This document shows, one piece after another, positions 45,692-53,900 of a stretch of 64,000 bases of DNA. Under the pieces are notes generated by a model that did no database searches, was not told where the DNA came from, and saw only the letters and a list, made by a program, of their open reading frames with translations. The position numbers and the translations under genes are program-made. Every line of letters begins with the position of its first letter. Position 1 is the first letter of the stretch. Source of the DNA: Streptomyces actinomycinicus (GTDB lineage Bacteria > Actinomycetota > Actinomycetes > Streptomycetales > Streptomycetaceae); NCBI RefSeq assembly GCF_016741775.1, contig NZ_JAERRK010000020.1:108544-172543 (forward strand), read 5' to 3'.

Positions 45692-45755
45692 GGGCCGCGC
45701 TGACCGAGACCCGTACGCGGCGGTCATGTTCGTGGCCGCGGCTCTGCGGGCCGGG

Positions 45756-46745
45756 TCAGTCGGCGGCCGCGAACTCGCGCATGCCCTCCGCGAAGCCGAC
45801 CTCCGGCTTCCAGCCCAGTTCGGTTCGCAGCCGCGCGGAGTCGGCCGTGATGTGCCGTACGTCCCCGAGCCGGTACTCCCCGGTGACGACGGGCGCGGGC
45901 CCGCCGTGGGCGTCGGCCAGTGCGTGGGCCATCTCGCCGACCGTGTGCGGCTCGCCGCTGCCGGTGTTGTACGCGATGAGCGCGCCCGCCGCGGAACCGG
46001 CCTCCAGCGCCACGGCGTTGGCCGCGGCCACGTCCCGCACGTGCACGAAGTCCCGCCGCTGACGCCCGTCCTCGAACACGCGGGGCGCCGCACCGCGGGC
46101 GAGCGCGGACCGGAAGAAAGAGGCGACGCCCGCGTAGGGGGTGTCGCGGGGCATCCGGGGCCCGTACACGTTGTGGTAGCGCAGCGAGACGGCGGACCCG
46201 CCGGTCGCGCGGGCCCAGGCGGCGGCCAGATGCTCCTGGGCCAGTTTGGTCGTGGCGTACACGTTGCGTGGGTCGACGGGCGCGTCCTCGCCGACCAGCC
46301 CGGGAGCGAGGTCGGCACCGCACACCGGGCAGGCCGGCTCGAACCGCCCCGCGTCCAGGTCGGCGACGGCCCGCGGGCCCGGCCGTACGACCCCGTGGCG
46401 CGGGCACTCGTACCGCCCCTCCCCGTACACCACCATCGACCCGGCCAGCACGAGATGCCGTACGCCCGCCTCGGCCATGGCGGCGAGCAGCACGGCGGTG
46501 CCGAGGTCGTTGCGGGAGACGTACTCCGCCGCGTCCGCGAATCCCACCCCGAGCCCGACCATCGCCGCCTGGTGGCAGACGGCGTCCACGCCGGCCACGG
46601 CCTGGGCGACCGCGGCCGGGTCGCGCACGTCGGCGCCCGGATCCGTTCGTACGTCGAACACGACAGTCTCGTGCCCGCGCGCCGTCAGCGCCTCGACGAC
46701 ATGAGAGCCGATGAACCCGGCACCGCCGGTGACCAGTACACGCAT
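45756..46745 (-). CDS. NAD-dependent nucleotide-sugar epimerase/dehydratase
   Basis: This 329-residue extended-SDR protein has NAD-binding VTGGAGFIGSHVVEAL near residues 5-20. The catalytic Ser-Val-Val-Tyr lies in LAGSMVVYGEG near 105, with YATTKLAQEH (YxxxK) near 168. An insert near 115-150 holds Cys (YECPRHG, PACPVCGADL), like a small zinc ribbon, seen in some rhamnose-epimerase-type relatives. It likely interconverts a dTDP- or GDP-sugar and supplies the glycosyltransferases nearby. It is separated from them by the two-component genes and the TerD-nuclease island. Confidence 0.9.
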   Translation of the reverse strand: MRVLVTGGAGFIGSHVVEALTARGHETVVFDVRTDPGADVRDPAAVAQAVAGVDAVCHQAAMVGLGVGFADAAEYVSRNDLGTAVLLAAMAEAGVRHLVLAGSMVVYGEGRYECPRHGVVRPGPRAVADLDAGRFEPACPVCGADLAPGLVGEDAPVDPRNVYATTKLAQEHLAAAWARATGGSAVSLRYHNVYGPRMPRDTPYAGVASFFRSALARGAAPRVFEDGRQRRDFVHVRDVAAANAVALEAGSAAGALIAYNTGSGEPHTVGEMAHALADAHGGPAPVVTGEYRLGDVRHITADSARLRTELGWKPEVGFAEGMREFAAAD

Positions 46746-46872
46746 ACCCCCACGCTAGGCCTGCCCTGTCCCGGACCACCGGACCATACCCGGCACGTCA
46801 CGACTCCGTAAGACGACCCCGCCCGGCGCCCGGCCGGCGTTTGACGCGCACTCGGTCTCCGCCTCGGGACGT

Positions 46873-47285
46873 TCAAGGTCGCAGGGCGTAGCAGCGCAGC
46901 ACGTCGAGATCCGCCGTGCGGACGACGGACCAGCCTGCCGTGAGCGTCTCCGCCTCGGCGGCGGTGATCCCGAGGTGCTTGCGCGGATCGCTCGCAGGGC
47001 GGCGGCCGGCCACTTCGGTGACGACCCAGAAGGTTCCGCCGGGCGCGAGGACATGCCGCACGCGGTCGAGGAAGGCCGGCTTGTCGTCCAGCCAGCGGTA
47101 GACCAGACGACAAGCGACGACGGCGTATGCGGGGTCCGGCAGCGTCGCGATGTCATCGGTGGTGAAGTCCATGAGCCGCCAGGCCGGCCCGTCACCGAGT
47201 CGACCTGCCCGGCTGTTCTGGGCCGCGGCGATGGCGCTGGGCGCGAAGTCGATGCCGGTGGCGCGATAGCCGAGCTTGTGGCGGC
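46873..47285 (-). pseudogene. N-terminally truncated class I methyltransferase
   Basis: About 137 residues remain: KLGYRATGIDFAPSAIAAAQ, YAVVACRLVYRW, VRHVLAPGGTFWVVTE, ending CYALRP. This is the second half of a Rossmann methyltransferase from motif II onward. The SAM-binding GxGxG segment that should precede LGYRATGIDFA is gone, replaced by the body of an ABC exporter gene in another frame. No start codon with a ribosome site lies at the junction, so the remnant is presumably not functional. Confidence 0.75.
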
Positions 47286-47849
47286 GCCGAGGGCGGTCTC
47301 GACCATCGTCAGCTCCGCCGCCCATGCCAGCACCGGCCGCAGCCGCCCGGTCAGCCACGTCACCGTGACGCCCAGCAGGGCACGCAGCCCGGTGGCCGCG
47401 GCGATCACCGCGAGTTGCGGAGCCGCCTCCCACAGCCGGTCGGTGACGTCGCCCGACGAGATCAGCGCGGTGATCGTCCCGGTGACCGCGAGCAGCCCCA
47501 GGGCCGCGAGGGCCCCCGTGCCCACCTGACAGGCGAGCAGCCCCACCGTGGCCGCACGGTCCGCCCGCCAGGCCATCCTCAGGGAACGCAGGACCAGCGC
47601 CGGCGGCCGCCGCGCCATCGTCCCGGTCGTCATCTGTGCGCCGGCCCGGAGCCGGGACGCGTCGCGGTACAGGAACTCCTCACTCTGCGCGCTGCTCACG
47701 CCGTCCGGTGTGTGCGTGTCCGGTGCGTGCGTGTCCGCCGTGTCTGGTGCCTGCGTGTCCGCCGTGTACGTATCGGGTGTGGGCGTGTCGAGCGGGGGTG
47801 TGTCCGGTGTGTCGGGAGCGGGTGGTCCTCGAGTGCTGGCCGAAGTCAA
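47280..47849 (-). pseudogene. C-terminally truncated ABC exporter, fused out of frame to the methyltransferase remnant
   Basis: TTG 47849 has an excellent AAGGGGG site 6 bp upstream and opens SASTRGPPAPDTPDTPP, an N-terminus of PDT repeats. SSAQSEEFLYRDASRLRAGAQMTT and the first helices of an ABC exporter follow (RADRAATVGLLACQVGTGALAALGLLAVTG, LAVIAAATGLRALLGVTVTWLTGRL). The homology stops near 47285. The frame continues only as non-coding-looking sequence over the methyltransferase remnant, ending at 46755. The ATPase domain is missing, so the gene is dead unless the fusion product has a role. Confidence 0.75.
47701..47822. repeat. Degenerate GTGTCCGGTGTGTGC-type minisatellite encoding PDT repeats
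   Basis: Repeats of a 12-18 bp motif (GTGTCCGGTGTGTGC, GTGTCCGCCGTGT, GTGTCCGGTGTGTC) fill the N-terminal coding region of the ABC exporter remnant and encode APDT/TPDT units. Confidence 0.75.
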
Positions 47850-48284
47850 CGCGGTCCCCCTTGAACGGTCGTGCGGCTGGCTCGTGAGGCTCAACGACCC
47901 GGCCCCGATTTCGAACACATGTGTTTCAGTCGGACGGGAAACCCCGAATTCCCGCGCGCGCCGGAGCATGCGGGTGGCACCGACCCTTGCCGTACAAGGA
48001 CCGGACTCCGCACGGGTGATGGCCGAAACGCCGAGCGTGCGGTCGGCCGCCTGTCCGCGCGTCGGAAGCCGGCCGGCGGGCGGCGTCCGTCATCCTGTCG
48101 GCACCCGGCCCTGTCCTGATCCCGCGTGCCGGGCCCGTCGGGGGCTGGCCGCCGCGGCCGCCCCCTCCCTACGGTGAGGGGGGCACCGCCTCCTCTCCCC
48201 ACGGTGAGGGGGTACCGCCCCCTCGTGTGACGCCGTCGCGGGCCGCGCCGGACATCGGCCGGGCCCGGGAAGGAGACCGGCCGC
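47850..48284. other. 435-bp divergent intergenic region with a direct repeat
   Basis: This lies between the ABC remnant and the M20 gene, which read outward. The only structure I see is a direct repeat of ACGGTGAGGGGG plus (T)ACCGCC at 48171-48190 and 48201-48219, 30 bp apart and 66 bp before the M20 start. It may carry the M20 promoter or operator. No gene is recognisable here. Confidence 0.55.
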
Positions 48285-49733
48285 ATGACCCCTCCGCCGC
48301 AGGACCCGCACGCCACGCCGGATGCCGCCCCCGCCCCGTCCGCGCCCGCCCCCGCCCCGTCGGCGCCCGCCCCCACCCCGTCGGCACCCGCCCCCACCCC
48401 GTCACCCGTCCACACTCCACCGACTCCCGCCCACACTCCACCAGCGTCCCCCGCCACTCCGTCGGCGCCCACCTCCACCCCGTCGGCGTCCGTCGCCACC
48501 GCCGGCCCGGCGCTGCTCGACGAGGCGCGACGGCTGGCCCCCGAGGCCGTCGCCCTGCGCCGCGCCCTGCACCGCGGTCCGGAGCGGGGTCTCGAACTGC
48601 CCGCCACCCAGCGCCTGATCCTCGACGCGCTCGACGGCCTCGGCCTGGAGATCCGCACCGGCCGCGCCCTGTCCTCCGTCACCGCGACCCTCACCGGAGC
48701 CGCCGACGGCCCGACGATCCTGCTGCGCGCCGACATGGACGCGCTGCCGCTGACCGAGGACACCGGGCTGCCGTTCGCCTCCGGCGACCCCGGGCTGATG
48801 CACGCCTGCGGGCACGACGCCCACATGGCCATGCTGGTGGGCGCGGCCCGGCTGCTCGCCGGACGGCGCGCCACGCTGCCGGGACGCGTGGTGTTCATGT
48901 TCCAGCCGGGCGAGGAGAGCCATCACGGAGCCCGGCACATGATCGAGGAGGGGGTGCTGGAGGCCTCCGGGAGCCGGGCCGACGCCGCCTTCGCCCTGCA
49001 CGTGCACCCCAACATGCCCGCCGGCGTGCTGCGGTTGCGTCCCGGACCGCAGATGGCAGCTTCCGACCGGTTCCGGGTGCTCGTGCGCGGGCGCGGCGGC
49101 CACGCCTCGGCGCCGCACACCGCCTGCGACCCGGTGCCCGTGGCCTGCGAGATCGTCCTGGCGCTGCAGTCGATGGTCACCCGCACCCTGGCCGCCGACG
49201 ACACCGCCGTCCTCAGCGTGACCCGGCTGGACGCGGGCACCGCCACCGGCATCATCCCGGACACCGCCGAACTCGGCGGCACCCTGCGCACCCTGTCCGA
49301 GCCGACCCGGCAGCGGCTGCACGAGGCGATCGCCCGCGTCGCCCACGGCGTTGCCGCCGCGCACGGGGCGACGGCGGAGCCGACCATCGAGTCCGGCTAT
49401 CCGGTCACCCTCAACGACGCCGAGTTCACCGGCTTCGTCCGGCGCACCGTCACCGAGGCCCTCGGCTCCGAGGCGGTGGACGTGCTGCCGACCGCGCAGC
49501 TGACGGCGGAGGACTTCTCCTACGTCCTCCAGGAGGTCCCCGGCGCCCTGGCCTTCCTCGGCGCGTGCCCGCCGGACCTGGACCCGCACGAGGCCCCGTC
49601 ACTGCACTCGTCCCGCATGCGCATCGACGAGGACGTGATCACCACCGGTATCGCCTGCGAGGCCGCCGTCGCCTGGGCCTTCCTCAACGACCGCCACCCG
49701 GCCCCGGCCCGCCACCCGACCCCCACCCGCTGA
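48285..49733 (+). CDS. M20-family amidohydrolase/peptidase with a Pro-Ala repeat N-terminus
   Basis: This 482-residue protein has about 70 residues of APAPTPSAP-type repeats, then a complete M20D (IAA-amino-acid hydrolase/carboxypeptidase Ss1-like) domain. It has LRRALHRGPERGLELPATQ near 92, LRADMDALPLTED near 148, the metal-binding HACGHDAHMAML near 172, and PGEESHHGARHMIEEG near 208. A dimerisation domain GRGGHASAPH near 268 follows. It would cut N-acyl amino acids. ATG 48285 follows GGAAGGAG. The repeat N-terminus resembles a secreted linker, but no signal peptide is present. Confidence 0.9.
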   Translation: MTPPPQDPHATPDAAPAPSAPAPAPSAPAPTPSAPAPTPSPVHTPPTPAHTPPASPATPSAPTSTPSASVATAGPALLDEARRLAPEAVALRRALHRGPERGLELPATQRLILDALDGLGLEIRTGRALSSVTATLTGAADGPTILLRADMDALPLTEDTGLPFASGDPGLMHACGHDAHMAMLVGAARLLAGRRATLPGRVVFMFQPGEESHHGARHMIEEGVLEASGSRADAAFALHVHPNMPAGVLRLRPGPQMAASDRFRVLVRGRGGHASAPHTACDPVPVACEIVLALQSMVTRTLAADDTAVLSVTRLDAGTATGIIPDTAELGGTLRTLSEPTRQRLHEAIARVAHGVAAAHGATAEPTIESGYPVTLNDAEFTGFVRRTVTEALGSEAVDVLPTAQLTAEDFSYVLQEVPGALAFLGACPPDLDPHEAPSLHSSRMRIDEDVITTGIACEAAVAWAFLNDRHPAPARHPTPTR

Positions 49734-49779
49734 CCGACCCCGGCCCGCTGACCGACCCCGGCCCGTTGACCGCCTCCGA
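49726..49779. repeat. 18-bp tandem repeat containing the M20 stop codon
   Basis: CCCGCTGACCGACCCCGG occurs at 49726-49743 and again at 49744-49761, with a diverged third copy at 49762-49779. Each copy has TGA in the same frame, and the first holds the true stop. Confidence 0.85.
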
Positions 49780-49828
49780 CCCGCCACCACCCCAGCCCGT
49801 TGACCGCGCCCGCCCCACTGACCATGCC

Positions 49829-49940
49829 GTGCCCGGTGCCCGGTGCCCGGTGCCCGGTGCCCGGTGCCCGGTGCCCGGTGCCCGGTGCCCGGTGCCCGCT
49901 GCCCGGTGCCCGGTGCCCGGTGCCCGGTGCCCGGTGCCCG
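49829..49940. repeat. GTGCCCG heptamer array, 16 units
   Basis: The array has sixteen 7-bp units with a single variant base. The minus strand reads (CGGGCAC)n, placing GGG every seven bases, a G-quadruplex pattern. It is flanked on both sides by the same 18 bases TGACCATGCCGTGCCCGG (49819-49836 and 49942-49959). A second array of five CCGGTG hexamers follows at 49981-50010. The arrays fill most of the 317-bp gap between the convergent M20 and S1 protease genes. Confidence 0.95.
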
Positions 49941-50050
49941 ATGACCATGCCGTGCCCGGCGCCCGGGGACCACGCCCTGGCCGGTGCCGGTGCCGGTGCC
50001 GGTGCCGGTGCCCGTGCCCACGCCCTGGCCGGTGCCCGTGCACCCCGGCC

Positions 50051-50893
50051 TCACGGCACAGGGTGTGCGCAGTCCGTCCGGGGCGGCGGCGGTGTCGTGT
50101 CACCCGACTCCGCGTCGGCGGTGGTCAGCACCCTGACACTCAGGGCGCACTCGACCGCCTTCAGGGTGTGGAACACGATGTAGTCCCGGTGCCCCCCTGG
50201 GCTCGTACCCACGCCGAGCAGCATGCCGACGATCATCGCGCCGTACACCCTGTGCCCGTCGATCACCGTGTCGATCGGCACGAACACGGGCGCACCGGAG
50301 TCACCTTTCTGGGCGATGTCCTGGTCGGGCTTGTCCCCGACGGCCAGCCCCAGGGTGCACCGGTGCGGCGGGACCTCCTCGCAGTTCTCGCCGTCGGTCA
50401 GCGAAGTGACCTCGATGTCGCAGACGAGCCTGGTGTACGAGCCGCTCGTACACACCTTCTGGCCGGCGACGGGCGCGTCGGCCGTGCCGAGCACCCGGCG
50501 GGCGACGGGCGCGCCCGGGACGCCGCCGTCGACCCAGATGGTGGGTGCGTACACCTGGGGCCTGGCCCGGGTTCCGGTGATCAGCGAGGCGTCCACCTCG
50601 TCGTCCCAGAACGCCTTGACGAACGTGCCGAACCGGAACTCGCCCGAGGTGGCCTCCACCTGGATCCGGGCCGCGGGGCAGTGTCCCGCGGTGGCCATGG
50701 CGCGCTTGCCGTCCTGTTCCCTGCGCACGGCGAAGCCGGACGTGCAGTCGGCCCCGAGCATCGTGATCCGGGCGCCGCCGCGGTGCGGCTGCGGGTCGTT
50801 CAGGCGGCTCGCCGGGGCCGCGCCCGCGGGCGAGGACCAGACCAGCACGAGGAGCAACGCCATCATGCAGCCGGACATCGATCGTCCCCACAT
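50051..50893 (-). CDS. Secreted trypsin-like (S1) serine protease
   Basis: This 280-residue protein has a signal peptide (about 1-26, MMALLLVLVWSSPAGAA). The S1 triad is His in ATAGHCP near residue 70, Asp in DDEVDASLI near 101, and Ser in QKGDSGAPVF near 199. Six or more cysteines suggest disulfides. It is exported and probably cuts proteins outside the cell. It is the last of three minus-strand genes, starting 37 bp after giant protein A, and may act on the giant proteins or their target. ATG 50893 has GGGGGAC upstream. Confidence 0.88.
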   Translation of the reverse strand: MWGRSMSGCMMALLLVLVWSSPAGAAPASRLNDPQPHRGGARITMLGADCTSGFAVRREQDGKRAMATAGHCPAARIQVEATSGEFRFGTFVKAFWDDEVDASLITGTRARPQVYAPTIWVDGGVPGAPVARRVLGTADAPVAGQKVCTSGSYTRLVCDIEVTSLTDGENCEEVPPHRCTLGLAVGDKPDQDIAQKGDSGAPVFVPIDTVIDGHRVYGAMIVGMLLGVGTSPGGHRDYIVFHTLKAVECALSVRVLTTADAESGDTTPPPPRTDCAHPVP

Positions 50894-50902
50894 GCCGTCC
50901 CC

Positions 50903-50948
50903 CAGAACTCGAAGCAGAACTCGAAGTCGATCAGAACTCGAAGTCGAT
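50903..50948. repeat. Tandem duplication at the stop codon of giant protein A
   Basis: CAGAACTCGAAGTCGAT occurs at 50932-50948 and 50915-50931, with a 12-base partial copy at 50903-50914. On the coding strand it repeats the last codons (IDFEF) and the TGA, extending into the gap before the protease start. Confidence 0.85.
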
Positions 50949-53900
50949 ACGGCCGAGCAGGCCGACGTTCAGGTCGAAGTGGTCGGCGTGCACCAGGCGC
51001 CGGGCGGCGGGCACCGCCGTGCCGCTCACCGTGACGGTGTCGGTGGCCGTGTCCGGGTCGGTGCGGTACAGCTCGTGCTCCTGCACCAGCAGCCGGTACC
51101 GGGTCAGCACCTGCCCGGCCGGCGGTGCGATCCCGCCGGTCCAGGCGAATCCGCTCCCGTCGGACCGGCAGGTGAGCTGCACCGGGTCGCCGGCCTGCTT
51201 CCAGTCCATGTCGTCCTCGCCGACGGCCGCCCGGCTCTGCAGGGTCACGGTGACCCGGCGGCTCGCGGCGGCCGCGCTCACCCCCGTGCCGCCCGCCTCA
51301 CCCAGCTCGTTGTACGTCGCCGGGCCGGTCAGCCGGACGGTGAGCCGGTCGCCCTCGCGGCGACCGGTGACGGTGCGCGGCGGGACGAGCTGTGCGAAGT
51401 CCGCCCGCTCCACCGTCGAAAGGTGCAGCGGATCGACCGAGTACGGCTGGTAGCGGGCCAGGGCGAGCCGCAGGTACGGGAAGTAGTGCGGGTGCGGTCC
51501 CGTGGTGCCGCCGTACGGGTCCACGTCGATGTCGGCGTACCAGAGCCGCCGTTCCTGGTGGTACTGCGGCGTGAAGGCCACCGCGTTCACCGGTACCGGT
51601 GCCGCGTCCGGTGATTCGGCGAGGCGCAGGCCGGTGGGGGCACGTTCCGCGTTCGGGAAGTGCCCGGCCGCCGGGGCGGGCAGGGGAGTGGTCTCGCCCC
51701 AGACGGGATCCACGCCCCAGCGCGTGGCGAAGGTGTCGGGCAGGGTGGTGCCCGGATCGAGGATCACGGCGAGCATCTCGTCGTCACCGGAGGAGAACCA
51801 CGGTCGCTTCAGGAACACCCGCAGCCCGCCGGGCCGGCGGAGCTGGGTGACCGTGCCGTGCTCGCGGTCGACGGTGCGCTCCCTGCGGAACGTCGGCACC
51901 GTGTACGCCACCACCGGCGGCTCGGGACGGCGTGAACTCGGCACCGCCAGCGCGTCCGTGGCCGGACCGACGCGGGTGACGTTGGCACGGTCCTCGGTGA
52001 GGCTGGGGTGGAAGTACTCGCGGAACCGGGTGACGGCGGTCGGCGTGTAGCGGACGTTGCGGTGCCGGGTGTCACCGAACTCGTGGCGCCGGTCGACCTC
52101 GGTCAGCTCGTCGGTGTACCGCAGGTTGATGTCCTCCAGGTGGGTGTGGCCGTCGATCCGGGCGGGTGCCGGCCGGGTGACGTCGTCCAGCCACTCGCTC
52201 CAGTGCGCGTCCACTTCGACGTGCCCGCTGCTCTCGGCGTGACTGGTCAGCCGCCCGGTGACCCGGACGGCGCTCTGCCCGGCGGTGCGGTGGAGGACGA
52301 GCCCCGCGAGTTCCGGCCGGTGCACGGGCTTCTCCACGGCGTGCACGAGGGTCAGTTCGACCCACGGGGTGAGCATCCAGTTCTCGCCGTCCGCGCTGGC
52401 CCGGGTCACGAACTCCTTGTCCTGGTCGGGAAGTTCCGCCCAGAACGGGGACGCGGTCAGCAGGCTCCACTGGCGCAGCAGCGGCAGCTTCCGCGGGTTG
52501 AGGTAGCAGCTGAGCCGTACGGTGACGATCTCGCCCTTGGCCAGGAACACCTCCAGGACCCGTTCCAGGAGGCCGTCGTGCCAGCGCGGCTCGTCCGTGC
52601 CCTCCTTGACGCGCACCTTGAACGGTTTCGCCTGCGGCCACGGCCCGGGGAACGGAATCTTGCGGTTCTCGGTGTCTCCGGGCAGGCCGCGCAGCATGAC
52701 GCCCTCGGCCAGTACGTCCGGGAGGTACGGCAGGATCAGCCGTTCGCCGCTGTGCACCACGTACTCGCCCTGTTCGAGTTCCGCGCCGCGCCGGGGCAGC
52801 GGCAGCCGGGTGAGCGGCAGCGGGTCGTGGACGTCGTGCTTGGCGATGTGGATCTCGCCCTCGCGCAGCAGGTCGTGCTCGAGGTGCGGCCAGTCGGCCT
52901 CGCGCACCACGGTGTCCAGGAAGGACCCGGACTCGCGGGAGGCCGCCGCGAAGTACTGTTCGCGCAGCCGCGCCGGTTTGTCCGCGCCGAACGCGGCGTC
53001 GAACACGCCGTGTTCCTCGGCCATGTGCAGGGCGGTCTTGGGCGGTGCGACGTGCCGTTCCGCGACCGGCTTGTACCGCCGGTCCAGGCCGTCCACCTCG
53101 GAACGGGCCTCGTGGTCGGGGACGTTCGAGCGGAGCAGCACGTAGGCGTCGGTGGAGACCGGCCGGTCGTCGTCCGTGACGGTGCTGCGGATGACCAGCC
53201 GCTCCGCCGACTCGCCCTCGCTGAACGGCAGCAGCGGCAGCACCACGGGCTGCGGCACCGGTTCCCAGCGGCCGTAGGTGATCGCGTCGGACCGTACCGT
53301 GTCGGGCGTGCTCGCCGTGTGGGGGAGGCTGTTGCCCGCCAGGTCGACGACCCTGGCCCGCATCCGGTAGGTCCGGCCGTAGCGCAGCACGGGCAGCGAG
53401 CCGGGCTCCGCGGTGAACTTGGTGTCCAGGGGGACGTCCGGCGACACCGGTGGGGCCGGGGCCTCCGGCTGGTTGTCCAGTCCGATGGTCCGGCCGGGGC
53501 GGGGGGCCGCGAGGCTCCACCCGTCCCAGCCGAACACCGCCTGGTGTCCGTACATCTGACGGTCGTCGGCGGCGTCGGCGGTCACCGCGCTGCCGCGGAC
53601 CAGGCCCTCGTCCGGAGCGGCCTGGACCGGCACGGGCTGCCGGCCAGGCCGGCGAATGGTGTACCTGCCCCTGCGGCGCAGCAGTGAACGCCACTGGGTG
53701 ACCTCGCCGGTGGCCGGATCGACGGTGCCGATGTCCACCCGGTAGCCGCGTACCAGGTGCTCGGCGGCCAGTTCCACCTCGCCGGTGGCCGCCTGCCGGC
53801 CGAGGTCGGCGCCGATCAGACCGGCCAGGTGCCGGTCGCGGTCGTTGTGCAGCAGGGTGATCCCGCCGCCGCGGGCTGCCGGGGTACCGGTGCCCACCAC

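Larger units (their letters stand above)
45422..45755. other. Intergenic region holding a tRNA fragment and terminator
   Basis: This 334-bp stretch between the TerD-nuclease gene and the epimerase gene has the same lower G+C as the former in its left half. No credible gene is seen. It contains the tRNA 3' fragment and hairpin listed separately. Confidence 0.7.

Noticed and set aside
35785..46745. A complete secondary-metabolite cluster
   Set aside because: No polyketide, peptide synthetase, terpene or RiPP core gene is present; the glycosyl-transfer genes alone do not define one.
49829..50010. CRISPR array
   Set aside because: Units are 6-7 bp with no spacers and no cas genes; these are microsatellites.
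48227..51034. 935-codon plus-strand frame running through the M20 gene, the heptamer array and the protease
   Set aside because: It crosses two real genes and translates the repeats as low-complexity Arg/Pro/Gly sequence; not a gene.
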